Shown in pieces: positions 43,607 to 52,512 of a DNA stretch of 64,000 nt. The stretch lies in contig DHXR01000082.1 in assembly GCA_002413785.1 (NCBI GenBank), positions 65,232-129,231 on the forward strand. Direction: 5' to 3'. The translations under genes and the position numbers were made by a program. How positions within the stretch are numbered: position 1 is the first letter of the stretch; the number at the start of each line of letters is the position of its first letter. Under the pieces are notes generated by a model. The model was given only the letters and a program-made list of their open reading frames with translations, was not told where the DNA came from and did not search any database. This stretch comes from Mucilaginibacter sp. UBA5151. GTDB taxonomy: Bacteria > Bacteroidota > Bacteroidia > Sphingobacteriales > Sphingobacteriaceae.

Positions 43607-44381
43607 CGACGGGATGCAAAGGGTTTCTGCATGTTATACTGGAAATCTGGTTACCCATGTATATGAAAACAGGGGAATTATGGGGAAGGCTGCCGCTGAT
43701 ATTGTTTCCGGTAAAATAAAACACCTGCTTGGGCAACAGGAATTTGTTAATATTATTTTTGCTTCTGCACCCTCGCAAAATGAATTTTTAGCTGCCCTTA
43801 TTGAAAAGAAAGCGATTGACTGGAAACGGGTAAACGCTTTTCACATGGATGAGTATATAGAATTACCGGAAAATGATTCCCGGGCATTTGCCTCTTTTCT
43901 TAAAGGGAAAATATTCAGATACCATCAATTCCGTTCAATTCATTATATTAATGGGAATGCTTCAAACATAGGGAAAGAGTGCAGGAGATATGCTAAATTG
44001 CTGATGGAGTACCCGCCGGATATTGTTTGTTTGGGTATTGGTGAAAACGGGCACCTCGCTTTTAACGATCCGCATGTTGCCGACTTTAATGATCCGTTGC
44101 TGGTTAAAATGGTAAAGCTGGATGCCGCATGCCGGCAGCAACAAGTTAATGATGGTTGCTTTACCGGGTTAAATGAAGTGCCGGCATATGCAATTACGTT
44201 AACCATCCCGGCACTTATGGCAGGTAAATATATTTATTGCGTGGTTCCGGGCGAAAAAAAGGCCAACGCGGTTTATAACACAGTACATGGAGAAGTAATT
44301 GAAAAATACCCATCCGCAATATTGCGTAAACATGCTAACGCTAATTTGTTTTTGGACAAAGATAGCAGCTCGCTTTTGTAG
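43584..44381 (+). CDS. nagB: Glucosamine-6-phosphate deaminase family protein
   Basis: A protein of 265 residues. The NagB motifs are FHMDEYIEL with Asp89 as the proton-transferring residue, and GIGENGHLAFNDP. In E. coli NagB the second motif holds an Asp-His-Glu set; here the positions read Asn155-His157-Asp162. The Asn change is known in other NagBs from memory, but the Glu-to-Asp change is notable. It would convert GlcN-6-phosphate to fructose-6-phosphate and ammonia. It overlaps nagA by 23 bp. A close relative with another sugar phosphate substrate cannot be excluded. Confidence 0.85.
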   Translation: MERQSVRSDGMQRVSACYTGNLVTHVYENRGIMGKAAADIVSGKIKHLLGQQEFVNIIFASAPSQNEFLAALIEKKAIDWKRVNAFHMDEYIELPENDSRAFASFLKGKIFRYHQFRSIHYINGNASNIGKECRRYAKLLMEYPPDIVCLGIGENGHLAFNDPHVADFNDPLLVKMVKLDAACRQQQVNDGCFTGLNEVPAYAITLTIPALMAGKYIYCVVPGEKKANAVYNTVHGEVIEKYPSAILRKHANANLFLDKDSSSLL

Positions 44382-44390
44382 TTTGCAATT

Positions 44391-44424
44391 AGATTTGACG
44401 ACCTTTTTGCAAGATGTCAAATCT
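44391..44424. terminator. Weak hairpin between convergent nagB and flavoprotein genes
   Basis: A perfect 9-bp stem (AGATTTGAC at 44391-44399, complement at 44416-44424) with a 16-nt loop that contains CCTTTTTGC. It is A+T-rich and lacks a long U-tract, but its place between two convergent stops supports a terminator role. Confidence 0.4.
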
Positions 44425-44425
44425 G

Positions 44426-45094
44426 TTATTCTTCAACAACGATTTGGTCTTCCAATACGCCAAGATCAATCAAATTGTTTTTCGTCGCCGCTACAAATTC
44501 ATCGGGGCCGCATATATAACAATATCCCGTTTTTTTCGGAAGAAATTGTTCAAGCAGTTGCTTGTCAATATGCTTTCCTTTTTTGCCTGGCAATTGCGGG
44601 TCCGACAAAATGTCAATATGGTTTTCACCAAGCATTTTATCCAATTCATCTTTTATAATAATATCTTTTTCGGTACGGTTCGCAAACAGTAATGTATTGC
44701 CTGCTAATTCGTTTTTCACTCTGAGTTGGCGGAAGATGGAGATAAAAGGGGTTAAACCCGCTCCGCCTGCAATAAATAAGCCCGGCCCCTTGTAATTGAT
44801 GGCTCCAAAAACCTCATGAATGATCAATTCATCACCGGCATTAATATCCCCCAGTTTTTCGGTGATGCCATTGTGCCCTTTATAAATTTTGATGGTAAAT
44901 TCAAGGTGGTCATCGCCGTTAAGGCAGGTAAACGTGAATGGCCTTAGCTCATTTTCAAGTCCCGGTTTATTGATGGCGACATCAGTAGCCTGGCCGGATA
45001 TAAAATTATATCCGGCCGGTTTTTCCAAAGTAAAGCGCTTTACATTGTGCGTTACAAATTCAGTTTTTAATACTTTAACAATGTGCTTTTCCAT
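44426..45094 (-). CDS. Ferredoxin-reductase-type FAD-binding oxidoreductase
   Basis: A protein of 222 residues. The N-terminal half is an FAD-binding barrel with the RPFTFT motif (RxYS/T type) near residue 51. The C-terminal half is an NAD(P)-binding domain with GAGLTPFISIFRQL and TLLFANRTEKDII, and ends in CYICGPDEFVAATKNNL and the usual hydrophobic/acidic tail. It probably moves electrons between NAD(P)H and a flavodoxin, ferredoxin or haem protein. No [2Fe-2S] domain is attached. It is a single minus-strand gene between two sugar operons; the electron acceptor is unknown. Confidence 0.88.
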   Translation of the reverse strand: MEKHIVKVLKTEFVTHNVKRFTLEKPAGYNFISGQATDVAINKPGLENELRPFTFTCLNGDDHLEFTIKIYKGHNGITEKLGDINAGDELIIHEVFGAINYKGPGLFIAGGAGLTPFISIFRQLRVKNELAGNTLLFANRTEKDIIIKDELDKMLGENHIDILSDPQLPGKKGKHIDKQLLEQFLPKKTGYCYICGPDEFVAATKNNLIDLGVLEDQIVVEE

Positions 45095-45249
45095 AACCCT
45101 TTTCCAACCCGGTACTCAATTAATAACAACAACCATTTATCAGAAAGGTGTTGAAATATGCAACATAAAAAGTATATTGGCATCGAAAAATAACCGGAAT
45201 AAATAAACCAAAAACCATTTAGTACCACATTGGTTGATTAACATTTAAA

Positions 45250-46662
45250 ATGAAAGACTTTCTAAACGAAGATTTTTTATTAGAAACAAAAACCGCGCAG
45301 CGTTTATATCACGAATATGCCGCGGGGCTCCCTATTATAGATTACCATTGTCATTTACCGCCTGACGAGATCGCCAACGATATTAATTTTGATAATCTTA
45401 CCCGGATCTGGCTGTTTGGCGATCACTATAAATGTCGGGCCATGCGTGCAAACGGCGTAAATGAAGCTTATATCACCGGGAACAAAAGCGATTGGGAAAA
45501 ATTTGAGGCTTGGGCGGCTACTGTTCCCTATACCCTGCGTAACCCACTATATCATTGGACGCACCTTGAATTGCAGCGCTATTTTGGAATTCATGAGTTG
45601 TTATCGCCTTCAACTGCGAAACGGATATATGACGAATGTAATGAAAAGCTACAGTCACCCGAATATAGTGTAAGGAACCTGATCAAAAACCGGAATGTGG
45701 AAGTTGTTTGCACCACTGATAGTCCGCTGGATGATTTATCCTTCCACAAAAAAATTAAACTGGATGGATATAATGTAAAGGTTTTGCCCACGTTCAGGCC
45801 CGATAAAGCGATGCAGGCTGAAGATACAGAGGCCCTGAATGGTTTCATTGATCAGCTTGAAGATATTGCCGGATCGGATATTTGCGATATGGACACTTAC
45901 CTTGACGCCTTAAAGCGACGGCACTACTATTTTGCGGATAATGGTTGCTGTTTATCCGATCATGGGTTAGAACAACTGTATGCAGCAAATTATACAGACC
46001 ACGAGATCAGGACTATATTCCTGAAAGTAAAAGAGGAAAAGGCGTTATCCCATGACGAGGTGGTTAAATTCAAGTCGGCTATGTTGTATCATTTTTCGGT
46101 TTGGGACCATGAAAAAGGCTGGGTGCAGCAATACCATCTGGGCGCTTTGCGTAACAATAATACAAGGGCGCTAAGCGAATTGGGGCCCGATACGGGGTAT
46201 GATTCCATTGGCGATTTTTCGCAGGGCAGGTCCTTGTCGAAATTTATGAACAGGCTGGAGGCAGAAGGAAAACTAAGCAAAACTATCCTTTATAATCTGA
46301 ACCCGGCAGATAATGAACTGATGGCTGCCATGGCCGGGAATTTTAACGACGGCTCCGTGGCAGGGAAAATTCAGTTTGGCTCGGCCTGGTGGTTTCTTGA
46401 TCAGAAGGACGGAATGACCAAACAGTTAAATACACTTTCAAATATGGGGCTTTTGAGCCGGATGGTTGGCATGCTGACAGATTCGCGCAGCTTCTTGTCG
46501 TATCCGCGGCATGAATATTTCAGGCGGATATTATGCAACCTTTTTGGCAATGATATTGAAAACGGGGAGCTGCCAAATGATATGGAATGGACCGGTAAAA
46601 TTATACAGGACATCTGCTGCTATAATGCAAAAAACTATTTTGATTTTGATAAGGTAAAATGA
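45250..46662 (+). CDS. uxaC: Glucuronate (uronate) isomerase
   Basis: A protein of 470 residues, the standard length. The start MKDFLNEDFLLETKTAQRLY and the metal motif IIDYHCHLPP (His33, His35) are typical of UxaC. RNPLYHWTHLELQRYFGI, EVVCTTDSPLDDL and LLSRMVGMLTDSRSFLSYPRHEYFRR-type wording near the C terminus follow. It isomerises D-glucuronate to fructuronate or D-galacturonate to tagaturonate. It leads the hexuronate operon. The dehydrogenase and dehydratase that would normally follow (UxuB/UxaB, UxuA/UxaA) are not in the window. Confidence 0.95.
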   Translation: MKDFLNEDFLLETKTAQRLYHEYAAGLPIIDYHCHLPPDEIANDINFDNLTRIWLFGDHYKCRAMRANGVNEAYITGNKSDWEKFEAWAATVPYTLRNPLYHWTHLELQRYFGIHELLSPSTAKRIYDECNEKLQSPEYSVRNLIKNRNVEVVCTTDSPLDDLSFHKKIKLDGYNVKVLPTFRPDKAMQAEDTEALNGFIDQLEDIAGSDICDMDTYLDALKRRHYYFADNGCCLSDHGLEQLYAANYTDHEIRTIFLKVKEEKALSHDEVVKFKSAMLYHFSVWDHEKGWVQQYHLGALRNNNTRALSELGPDTGYDSIGDFSQGRSLSKFMNRLEAEGKLSKTILYNLNPADNELMAAMAGNFNDGSVAGKIQFGSAWWFLDQKDGMTKQLNTLSNMGLLSRMVGMLTDSRSFLSYPRHEYFRRILCNLFGNDIENGELPNDMEWTGKIIQDICCYNAKNYFDFDKVK

Positions 46663-47696
46663 ACGGACTATTTAACAACCAGCCTTACACAGGTAAGGTG
46701 CTTTCCTTTGGTGAGTTGCTGATCCGCTTTTGCCCTGATACAGAAGGAAATTGGCTTGACAATCACCAAATGCCGGTTTACATTGTTGGCGCAGAGCTGA
46801 ACGTATCAAGGGCTTTGGCTTTATGGGGATTGCCGGCGAAATATTTCACAGCCCTGCCGGAAAATGACCTGACCCAACATATCGTCAAATCCCTTCAAAA
46901 TAAGGGGATCGACACTTCGCCGGTTCATTATGGAGGACACAGGGTGGGCATTTATTATTTAACTGAACATAACGACATAAAAAATAACGCCCTCGTTTAT
47001 GACCGTGCTCATTCAGCTTTTGCCGAACTAAAACCGGGAATGATTGACTGGGACAAAGTACTTGACGGGGTTAGCTGGTTCCATTTTAGCGCGATTTGTC
47101 CCGCGCTTAGTCAAGATACAGCAGATTTATGTAAAGAGGCGCTGGAAGCGGCGTCAAAAAGAAATATTACGATCTCGGTGGATCTGAACTACCGTTCAAA
47201 ATTATGGCAATATGGTAAATCGCCATTACAGGTGATGCCCGGCCTTGTTAAATACTGCGACCTTGTGATGGGGAATATATGGGCCGCCGAAAAAATGCTC
47301 GATATCCCTGTGATACCCGATATCCATGAATCCGGTCAAAAAAGCATTTATTTGAAGGAAGCATTAAAAACTTCACAAAATATTATGGAACAGTTTCCGA
47401 AATGTAAAGCAGTTGCAAATACTTTTCGTTTTGATGCTACCAATGATATAAAATATTATACAACTTTGTACACAGGTAACCAATTATACCATTCGGGTGA
47501 ATATGAAACCGGACACGTTATTGACAAAGTAGGCAGTGGTGATTGTTTTATGGCAGGTTTGATTTACGGTTTTTATAACAGGCACGAAGTAAGTGAAATA
47601 CTTGAATTTGCCACTGCTGCCGCATTCGAAAAGTTATTTATAAAAGGCGATGCTACCACCAAAACAGTAGCTGAAATTAAAAGAGCAATAAAATGA
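46659..47696 (+). CDS. kdgK: 2-keto-3-deoxygluconate kinase (PfkB family)
   Basis: A protein of 345 residues of the ribokinase/PfkB family. It has the N-terminal KVLSFGELLIRFCPD and GAELNVSRALALWG substrate-binding parts, and the C-terminal ATP/base motif VGSGDCFMAGLIYG with the catalytic Asp. It phosphorylates 2-keto-3-deoxygluconate to KDPG. It overlaps uxaC by 4 bp and the aldolase gene by 4 bp, so the three are translated as a unit. The neighbourhood supports the KDG assignment over other sugar kinases. Confidence 0.9.
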   Translation: MNGLFNNQPYTGKVLSFGELLIRFCPDTEGNWLDNHQMPVYIVGAELNVSRALALWGLPAKYFTALPENDLTQHIVKSLQNKGIDTSPVHYGGHRVGIYYLTEHNDIKNNALVYDRAHSAFAELKPGMIDWDKVLDGVSWFHFSAICPALSQDTADLCKEALEAASKRNITISVDLNYRSKLWQYGKSPLQVMPGLVKYCDLVMGNIWAAEKMLDIPVIPDIHESGQKSIYLKEALKTSQNIMEQFPKCKAVANTFRFDATNDIKYYTTLYTGNQLYHSGEYETGHVIDKVGSGDCFMAGLIYGFYNRHEVSEILEFATAAAFEKLFIKGDATTKTVAEIKRAIK

Positions 47697-48352
47697 AAAT
47701 AAAAAAAGCGGTTTTAAGCAGCATATTGACCCAGGGTATGCTGCCCTTGTTTTTTTATGATGACGCTGAAGTAAGCCTTCAAATCATCCGGACGCTGTAC
47801 AATGCAGGTATCAGGGTGATGGAATATACCAACAGGGCTAAGCCGGCGTTTGAAAATTTCAAGGTGCTAAGAAAGGTGGTTGATAAAGAAATGCCTGATC
47901 TTTACTTCGGCATTGGCACCATAAAAAACATATCGGAAGCAGAGGCTTTTGTTGATGCCGGGGCTGATTTTATTGTGGCGCCTACCATTAACCCCGAGGT
48001 CGCAAAAGTTGCCCATAAGCATAAGTTATTGTGGATACCGGGCTGCATGACACCCACAGAGATTTATACCGCGCAGAAAAACGGCGCTGAACTTATAAAA
48101 ATATTTCCGGCTAACGTTCTTGGTCCCGGCTTTATAAGCGCTGTAAAAGAAATATTCCCCGGCGTACTTTTTATGCCGACCGGAGGTGTTGAACTGAATT
48201 CTGAAAATATCAATGGGTGGTTTAATGCAGGGGCTAGCGCGGTGGGTATGGGCGGTAAACTGATCAGCAAGGATGTTTTAAACAAACGTCTTTATGAAAA
48301 GTTACATACTGACACAGCCAGCGCCATTGAATTGATAAAAGCCGCCAGGTAG
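47693..48352 (+). CDS. eda: KDPG/KHG aldolase
   Basis: A protein of 219 residues. The catalytic Glu45 is in MEYTNRA, the Schiff-base Lys136 in ELIKIFPANVLGP, and the phosphate-binding segment in MPTGGVELNSENI. PGCMTPTEI is also diagnostic. It splits 2-keto-3-deoxy-6-phosphogluconate into pyruvate and glyceraldehyde-3-phosphate. Its gene overlaps kdgK by 4 bp, and the hexuronate transporter gene follows 21 bp later. Confidence 0.94.
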   Translation: MKIKKAVLSSILTQGMLPLFFYDDAEVSLQIIRTLYNAGIRVMEYTNRAKPAFENFKVLRKVVDKEMPDLYFGIGTIKNISEAEAFVDAGADFIVAPTINPEVAKVAHKHKLLWIPGCMTPTEIYTAQKNGAELIKIFPANVLGPGFISAVKEIFPGVLFMPTGGVELNSENINGWFNAGASAVGMGGKLISKDVLNKRLYEKLHTDTASAIELIKAAR

Positions 48353-48373
48353 CCGATTGACAAAACATAAGCT

Positions 48374-49666
48374 ATGAAAAAAATAAAGGTCGGGAACTAT
48401 AGATGGGTAGTTGTGGCCCTGCTGTTTTTTGCAACAACCATCAACTATCTCGACCGGCAGATCATAGGGCTGTTAAAGCCGACACTGGAAACCCAATTAC
48501 ATTGGACTGAAATTGATTATAGCAATATAGTGAGGGCATTTACCGCAGCTTACGCGGTAGGTTTACTGATATTTGGCAATTTTATCGATAAAATAGGCAC
48601 AAAATCAGGTTATACCATCTCCCTGATTGTATGGAGTGTTGCCGCAATGGGTCATGCTATTGTTAAAAGCACTTTTGGTTTTGGGGTGGCGAGGGTTGCT
48701 TTAGGCCTTGGCGAATCAGGTAATTTTCCGGCTGCTGTTAAAGCGGTGGCCGAATGGTTCCCTAAAAAGGAGCGTGCATTTGCCACCGGTATATTTAATT
48801 CCGGCGCTAATATTGGCGCAGTAGCCGCACCGGTAATTGTGCCGTGGATATTGGGTATATATGGCTGGCAAATGGCATTTTTACTAACAGGGGCGATTGG
48901 GTTTATTTGGCTTGTTTTTTGGCGGATATTTTATGAGATACCCTCAAAACATAAGAAATTAACTGCTCCCGAATATGAGTTTATTCATAGTGACGCGGAA
49001 GAACCGGGTTTAATTGACGGCGAAGGTCCTAAAATTAAATGGATCAGGCTTTTAGGCATCAGGCAAACCTGGACATTTGTTGCAGGTAAGTTCTTAACCG
49101 ATCCTGTATGGTATTTCTTTTTATTCTGGCTGCCATCTTATTTTTCAAGCACCTTTAAAATCGATTTGACAAAACCAAGTCTGCCTTTGGTAATTGTTTA
49201 TTCAGCTACAACGATTGGGAGTATTGGCGGCGGCTACCTGTCTTCGTGGCTGATAAAAAAAGGCTGGCCCATATTTAAAGCACGTAAAACAGCTATGCTG
49301 ATCTTCGCCGTTTGTGTGATACCAATTGTCACTGCACGTTTTGCAACGAATATTTGGCAGGCAGTGGGTTTAATTGGTTTGGCAGCGGCTGCCCACCAGG
49401 CATGGAGCGCCACTATCTTTACAACAGCTTCGGATATGTTTCCAAAAAGGGCTGTCAGTTCGGTGGTAGGTATCGGTAGTATGGCGGGCGCGGTTGGGGG
49501 CTTTTTCTTTCCAGGCTTAATAGGTTATATATTAGAAACCAATAAACAAGCGGGGCATATCCTTGTGGGTTATAATATTATTTTTTTTATTTGTGGTTGC
49601 GCGTACCTGCTGGCATGGATCATTATGCATATACTTTCGCCGAAAATGAAAAAAGTAGCGCTATAG
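48374..49666 (+). CDS. exuT: MFS hexuronate transporter (ExuT type)
   Basis: A protein of 430 residues with 12 predicted membrane helices. The family's start YRWVVVALLFFATTINYLDRQIIG and the ALGLGESGNFPAAVKAVAEWFPKKERA loop between helices 4 and 5 are characteristic of anion:cation symporters of the ExuT/GudP group. Position after UxaC, KdgK and Eda supports hexuronate (glucuronate or galacturonate) as substrate. Its stop is only 3 bp from the stop of the convergent hydrolase gene, so there is no room for a normal terminator between them. Confidence 0.9.
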   Translation: MKKIKVGNYRWVVVALLFFATTINYLDRQIIGLLKPTLETQLHWTEIDYSNIVRAFTAAYAVGLLIFGNFIDKIGTKSGYTISLIVWSVAAMGHAIVKSTFGFGVARVALGLGESGNFPAAVKAVAEWFPKKERAFATGIFNSGANIGAVAAPVIVPWILGIYGWQMAFLLTGAIGFIWLVFWRIFYEIPSKHKKLTAPEYEFIHSDAEEPGLIDGEGPKIKWIRLLGIRQTWTFVAGKFLTDPVWYFFLFWLPSYFSSTFKIDLTKPSLPLVIVYSATTIGSIGGGYLSSWLIKKGWPIFKARKTAMLIFAVCVIPIVTARFATNIWQAVGLIGLAAAAHQAWSATIFTTASDMFPKRAVSSVVGIGSMAGAVGGFFFPGLIGYILETNKQAGHILVGYNIIFFICGCAYLLAWIIMHILSPKMKKVAL

Positions 49667-49669
49667 TAA

Positions 49670-50488
49670 TTAAAACGAACTTTCAGGATAATTTACGCGT
49701 TCTAAAAAATCAAGTACCGCCTTATTAAATTCTTCGGGATGCTCCAGGTTGGGGATATGCCCGGCATCTTCAATAATCACAAGTTTACAATTCTGGAGGT
49801 TTTCTTTCAGCTCTTCTGCTTTGGCAACGGGAGTAAATTCATCCTCCCGGCCAACAATTACCAGTGTAGGTACGTTTATTTGAGGAAGCACTTCGGCTAA
49901 ATAATCTATTCTTTCCGCCCGGGCCCGTAAAGCTGTCGCGGCTGCTTTTGGCGGGGTGGCTTTCATTATTTTTATAACATGGGCAGCAACCTCCGGCATT
50001 GAACTGACGTGGGCCGGTTTAATCATTTTATAGATCACTTCTTCGGCATAAGCATCCATCCCCTCGTTTTCTAAACGGGTTGCAGTATCGTAACGGCCCT
50101 GTTTAACCTCCGGGCTGTCTAATCCTGCAAAAGTATCTGCAAATATTAAAGTCCTTATTCTGTCAGGCGCCTGGCGGAATATTTCCATAATCACCTGCCC
50201 GCCCATTGATAATCCTGCTAAATGAAATCTGTCAACCTTTAACTGGTCTAACAGCAGCAGTACATCTGTCGCATAATCTTCAAATCTTGTTATTTCGCCG
50301 GCAGGTAAACTGCTTTTTCCATAACCTCTCAGGTCGGGCGTAATAACTTTATAGTTTTTTGAAAAAGCTTCCACTTGCGGATACCACATAGTATAATCAA
50401 AAGGATGCCCGTGTATTAGCACAAGGGGCACCCCTTTTCCAGTAGTTTCGTAAGCTATTTCTATATCGTTAACCTTTGCTGCAGCCAT
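49670..50488 (-). CDS. Alpha/beta hydrolase
   Basis: A protein of 272 residues from the ATG at 50488 (MAAAKVNDIEIAYET); a TTG start 11 codons earlier is less likely. The typical fold elements are LIHGHPFDYTMW (oxyanion hole), the nucleophile elbow GLSMGGQV, VGREDEFTP (acid) and DAGHIPNLEHPEEF (His). It resembles the 3-oxoadipate enol-lactonase and esterase group of small cytoplasmic hydrolases. The substrate is unknown. It is followed on the minus strand, upstream in transcription, by the CDGSH gene, but 70 bp separate them and no shared role is evident. Confidence 0.88.
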   Translation of the reverse strand: MAAAKVNDIEIAYETTGKGVPLVLIHGHPFDYTMWYPQVEAFSKNYKVITPDLRGYGKSSLPAGEITRFEDYATDVLLLLDQLKVDRFHLAGLSMGGQVIMEIFRQAPDRIRTLIFADTFAGLDSPEVKQGRYDTATRLENEGMDAYAEEVIYKMIKPAHVSSMPEVAAHVIKIMKATPPKAAATALRARAERIDYLAEVLPQINVPTLVIVGREDEFTPVAKAEELKENLQNCKLVIIEDAGHIPNLEHPEEFNKAVLDFLERVNYPESSF

Positions 50489-50558
50489 AAAATAAGATTT
50501 TACAAATATAACACCGTCCAAAAAAATGAAAATGTTTTAAATCACAATTTGTTTTTTT

Positions 50559-50783
50559 CTAAACTTTACGCGGAGGCAGGTCAAATGCCTGTGCATCATG
50601 CTCAAAATGGCCTTTGTGCGAGCCATCGCAAAATGGTTTGTTGGCAGATAGACCGCAGCGGCAAATGGAAACAATGGTTCTACCCTGTAACCCATAGGCA
50701 TTGCCCTGCATATCTACTATTTCAAAGTCGCCGTCTATTTTTACCGAGCCGTTGCTGTTTATCGTAAGTTTTGTTGTAGCCAT
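50559..50783 (-). CDS. CDGSH iron-sulfur domain protein
   Basis: A protein of 74 residues. The CDGSH motif CRCGLSANKPFCDGSHKG supplies Cys41, Cys43, Cys52 and His56, the 3-Cys/1-His ligand set of a [2Fe-2S] cluster. It is a single-motif protein, similar in size to the bacterial mitoNEET-like forms. These proteins probably act in electron or cluster transfer; the partner is unknown. The gene stands alone on the minus strand. Confidence 0.92.
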   Translation of the reverse strand: MATTKLTINSNGSVKIDGDFEIVDMQGNAYGLQGRTIVSICRCGLSANKPFCDGSHKGHFEHDAQAFDLPPRKV

Positions 50784-50877
50784 CGTATTTTTTTCGGCGA
50801 AGATAGTGATTGAGACTTATTAAAAACAAGCATGATGCGATTTGTTAACAATAAGCAACAAAGGAGGCAAGGCTCTA

Positions 50878-51558
50878 TTAATTTTTACTTAACAAAACAT
50901 CCTGTAATACCTGCCAAACATTATCGCCGACAATTTTTGCGCCTTCTGTAGTGGGATGGATGCCATCTTTTTGGTTTAATGAAGGTACGCCGCCCACACC
51001 TTTTAAAAGAAAAGGTACCAGCGCCATTTTATTTTTCGCGGCAAGTTCCGGAAATACGGCTTTAAAACTATAGGCGTAAACCGATCCCATGTTCGGCGGT
51101 ACCTGCATCCCAAGCATTACCAGTTTTGCTTTTGGATATTTTGCTTTTACCGAATCAATAATGGCTTGCAGGTTATTGATGGTCTCGGTCACCGGGATGC
51201 CGCGGAGGCCGTCATTCGCGCCAAGCTCAAGAACAAAAACATCTACTTTCCGCTTTAATATCCAGCCAATATGGGCTTTTCCGCCTGCCGATGTTTCACC
51301 GCTTACCCCGGCATTCATAACTTTGTAATGCAGGTTTGCTGCATCAATTTTATTTTGTACAACAGCAGGGAATGCCTGGCTCTGGTCATCCAGCCCATAA
51401 CCGGCTGTAAGGCTGTCGCCAAAGAAAAGCACTGTTTTAGTGGAAGTGGTATCAGATTTATCGGTTGTAACCACCGCTGCTGCCGGGGATGATTTTTTCT
51501 CCCCGCAGGCTGCAAGCAACAAAGTAAACGTTATACAAATTAAACTTAGTTTGTGCAT
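50878..51558 (-). CDS. SGNH-type arylesterase/lysophospholipase lipoprotein (TesA-like)
   Basis: A protein of 226 residues. The lipoprotein signal ends LLLAACG (Cys18). The SGNH blocks are VLFFGDSLTAGYGL (Ser49), AGVSGETSAGG (Gly), LELGANDGLRG (Asn) and DGIHPTTEGAKI (Asp and His). The order and spacing match TesA/arylesterase proteins, which are multifunctional thioesterase/protease I-like lipases in other bacteria. It is probably attached to a periplasm-facing membrane. The gene is alone; downstream is the CDGSH gene (94 bp), and upstream lies a 600-bp repeat region. Confidence 0.9.
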   Translation of the reverse strand: MHKLSLICITFTLLLAACGEKKSSPAAAVVTTDKSDTTSTKTVLFFGDSLTAGYGLDDQSQAFPAVVQNKIDAANLHYKVMNAGVSGETSAGGKAHIGWILKRKVDVFVLELGANDGLRGIPVTETINNLQAIIDSVKAKYPKAKLVMLGMQVPPNMGSVYAYSFKAVFPELAAKNKMALVPFLLKGVGGVPSLNQKDGIHPTTEGAKIVGDNVWQVLQDVLLSKN

Positions 51559-51682
51559 GTTTTTAATTATTGTTAAAAAACTTTGTCATTTCGAGCGATA
51601 GAGAGAAAACTTAAATGCAAAGCTAAGCAAAGTCAGCCATGCATTTTGTATAGGTTTTCCCCTCGTATTCTGCGTATCCCAT

Positions 51683-52012
51683 CAGGGCAAACGCATTGAA
51701 ACATTTCAATTCTGATGTTGTTCCAAAAAAAAACCAACCGTGTTGTTAGAAATCACGCCGAAATATAAAAACAGCGCCGTTAGGTGCGAAATATTGGTAG
51801 ATAATATTAAAAAGGATTTAGTGTGCCGTAGGTATGTAACGAACGAAGCGGCATTAGCGCTAATGCATGGCGGATGTTAGGTACCTACGGCACACAATAC
51901 CGGGCTGGTCTGTATTTCTACCAATATTTGATCCGCCAGATGGCGGATCTTGCCAACTAATTTAATAACACTATTAGCCTCATTTGAACCCTTTTTTAAT
52001 GCGTTTGCCCTG
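51683..52012. repeat. Possible MITE-like segment bounded by inverted 18-bp words
   Basis: The word CAGGGCAAACGCATTGAAA (51683-51701) is repeated in inverted orientation at 51995-52012 (TTTAATGCGTTTGCCCTG), with one differing base over the shared 18. The same word, CAGGGCAGACGCATTAAAA, occurs at the right edge of the window (63981-63999). The 330-bp span holds the family B copy at 51774-51949 and otherwise only A+T-rich DNA. It looks like the remains of a transposable element or a dispersed repeat; no transposase is present. Confidence 0.5.
51774..51949. repeat. Nested-palindrome intergenic repeat, family B copy 2
   Basis: It starts with GCGCCGTTAGGTGCG, then AAATATTGGTAG (51789-51800). The inner arms are GTGTGCCGTAGGTATGTAAC (51821-51840) and 51876-51895 (18 of 20 matched), around a perfect 16-bp palindrome GCATTAGCGCTAATGC (51851-51866). 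The right end is CTACCAATATTT (51918-51929) and GATCCGCCAGATGGCGGATC (51930-51949). The outer arms match copy 1 at 1037-1313 exactly. The inner arms differ but keep their pairing. Confidence 0.8.
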
Positions 52013-52181
52013 CGTATCCGATATTCCCAAATTTAATTTAAAAAAAGCTTTTTACGTGGTTTTTTTATGGTTTGCACGCACATTTTTTTTCTGATATTTG
52101 AGCAACATGAAAATATTACCCGCCAGTTTGTATGACTAATTTATTCATTTTTTCAAATCCTGAAAGCCTTTTTCATCCCGT

Positions 52182-52512
52182 TTGAACCGGAGCTTTCAAA
52201 AGCTTTTAAAAGTATTATGCCTGCTGTTCGTGCTGACAAGCTTTATGCTGATTGATTCGGAAAGCTATGCAAAATACTGTTGTAGTTATTACCCCGCATC
52301 CCGATGATGCAGAAGCTTCGTGCGGGGGATTGATCGCCAATTCGGTTGCTGCGGGTGACAGGGTTGTGATAACTTTTTTCATGGTTTTACTTTTTAGGTT
52401 TCTTATCTATGATGATTTGAAAGTGCTTTTTTTACAATGTTTTACGGAATTATTTTCAGGTAGAATTGCTTATAAACTGCTCGTTTATCATATTATTTCC
52501 GAAAGATTTTAA
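52182..52512 (+). pseudogene. Remnant of a secreted PIG-L-type deacetylase
   Basis: From the TTG at 52182 the frame reads NRSFQKLLKVLCLLFVLTS.. and FMLIDSESYA, a convincing signal peptide. At about 52269 a frame change, consistent with loss of two bases, leads into QNTVVVITPHPDDAEASCGG, the N-terminal metal-binding motif of the PIG-L (GlcNAc-PI/LmbE) family with PHPDDAE. After about 35 residues of PIG-L sequence (GDRVVI) the match ends in a short unrelated hydrophobic tail that stops at 52512. A functional PIG-L protein needs about 200 further residues. It is therefore a truncated and frameshifted gene, perhaps cut by the repeats nearby. Confidence 0.65.
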
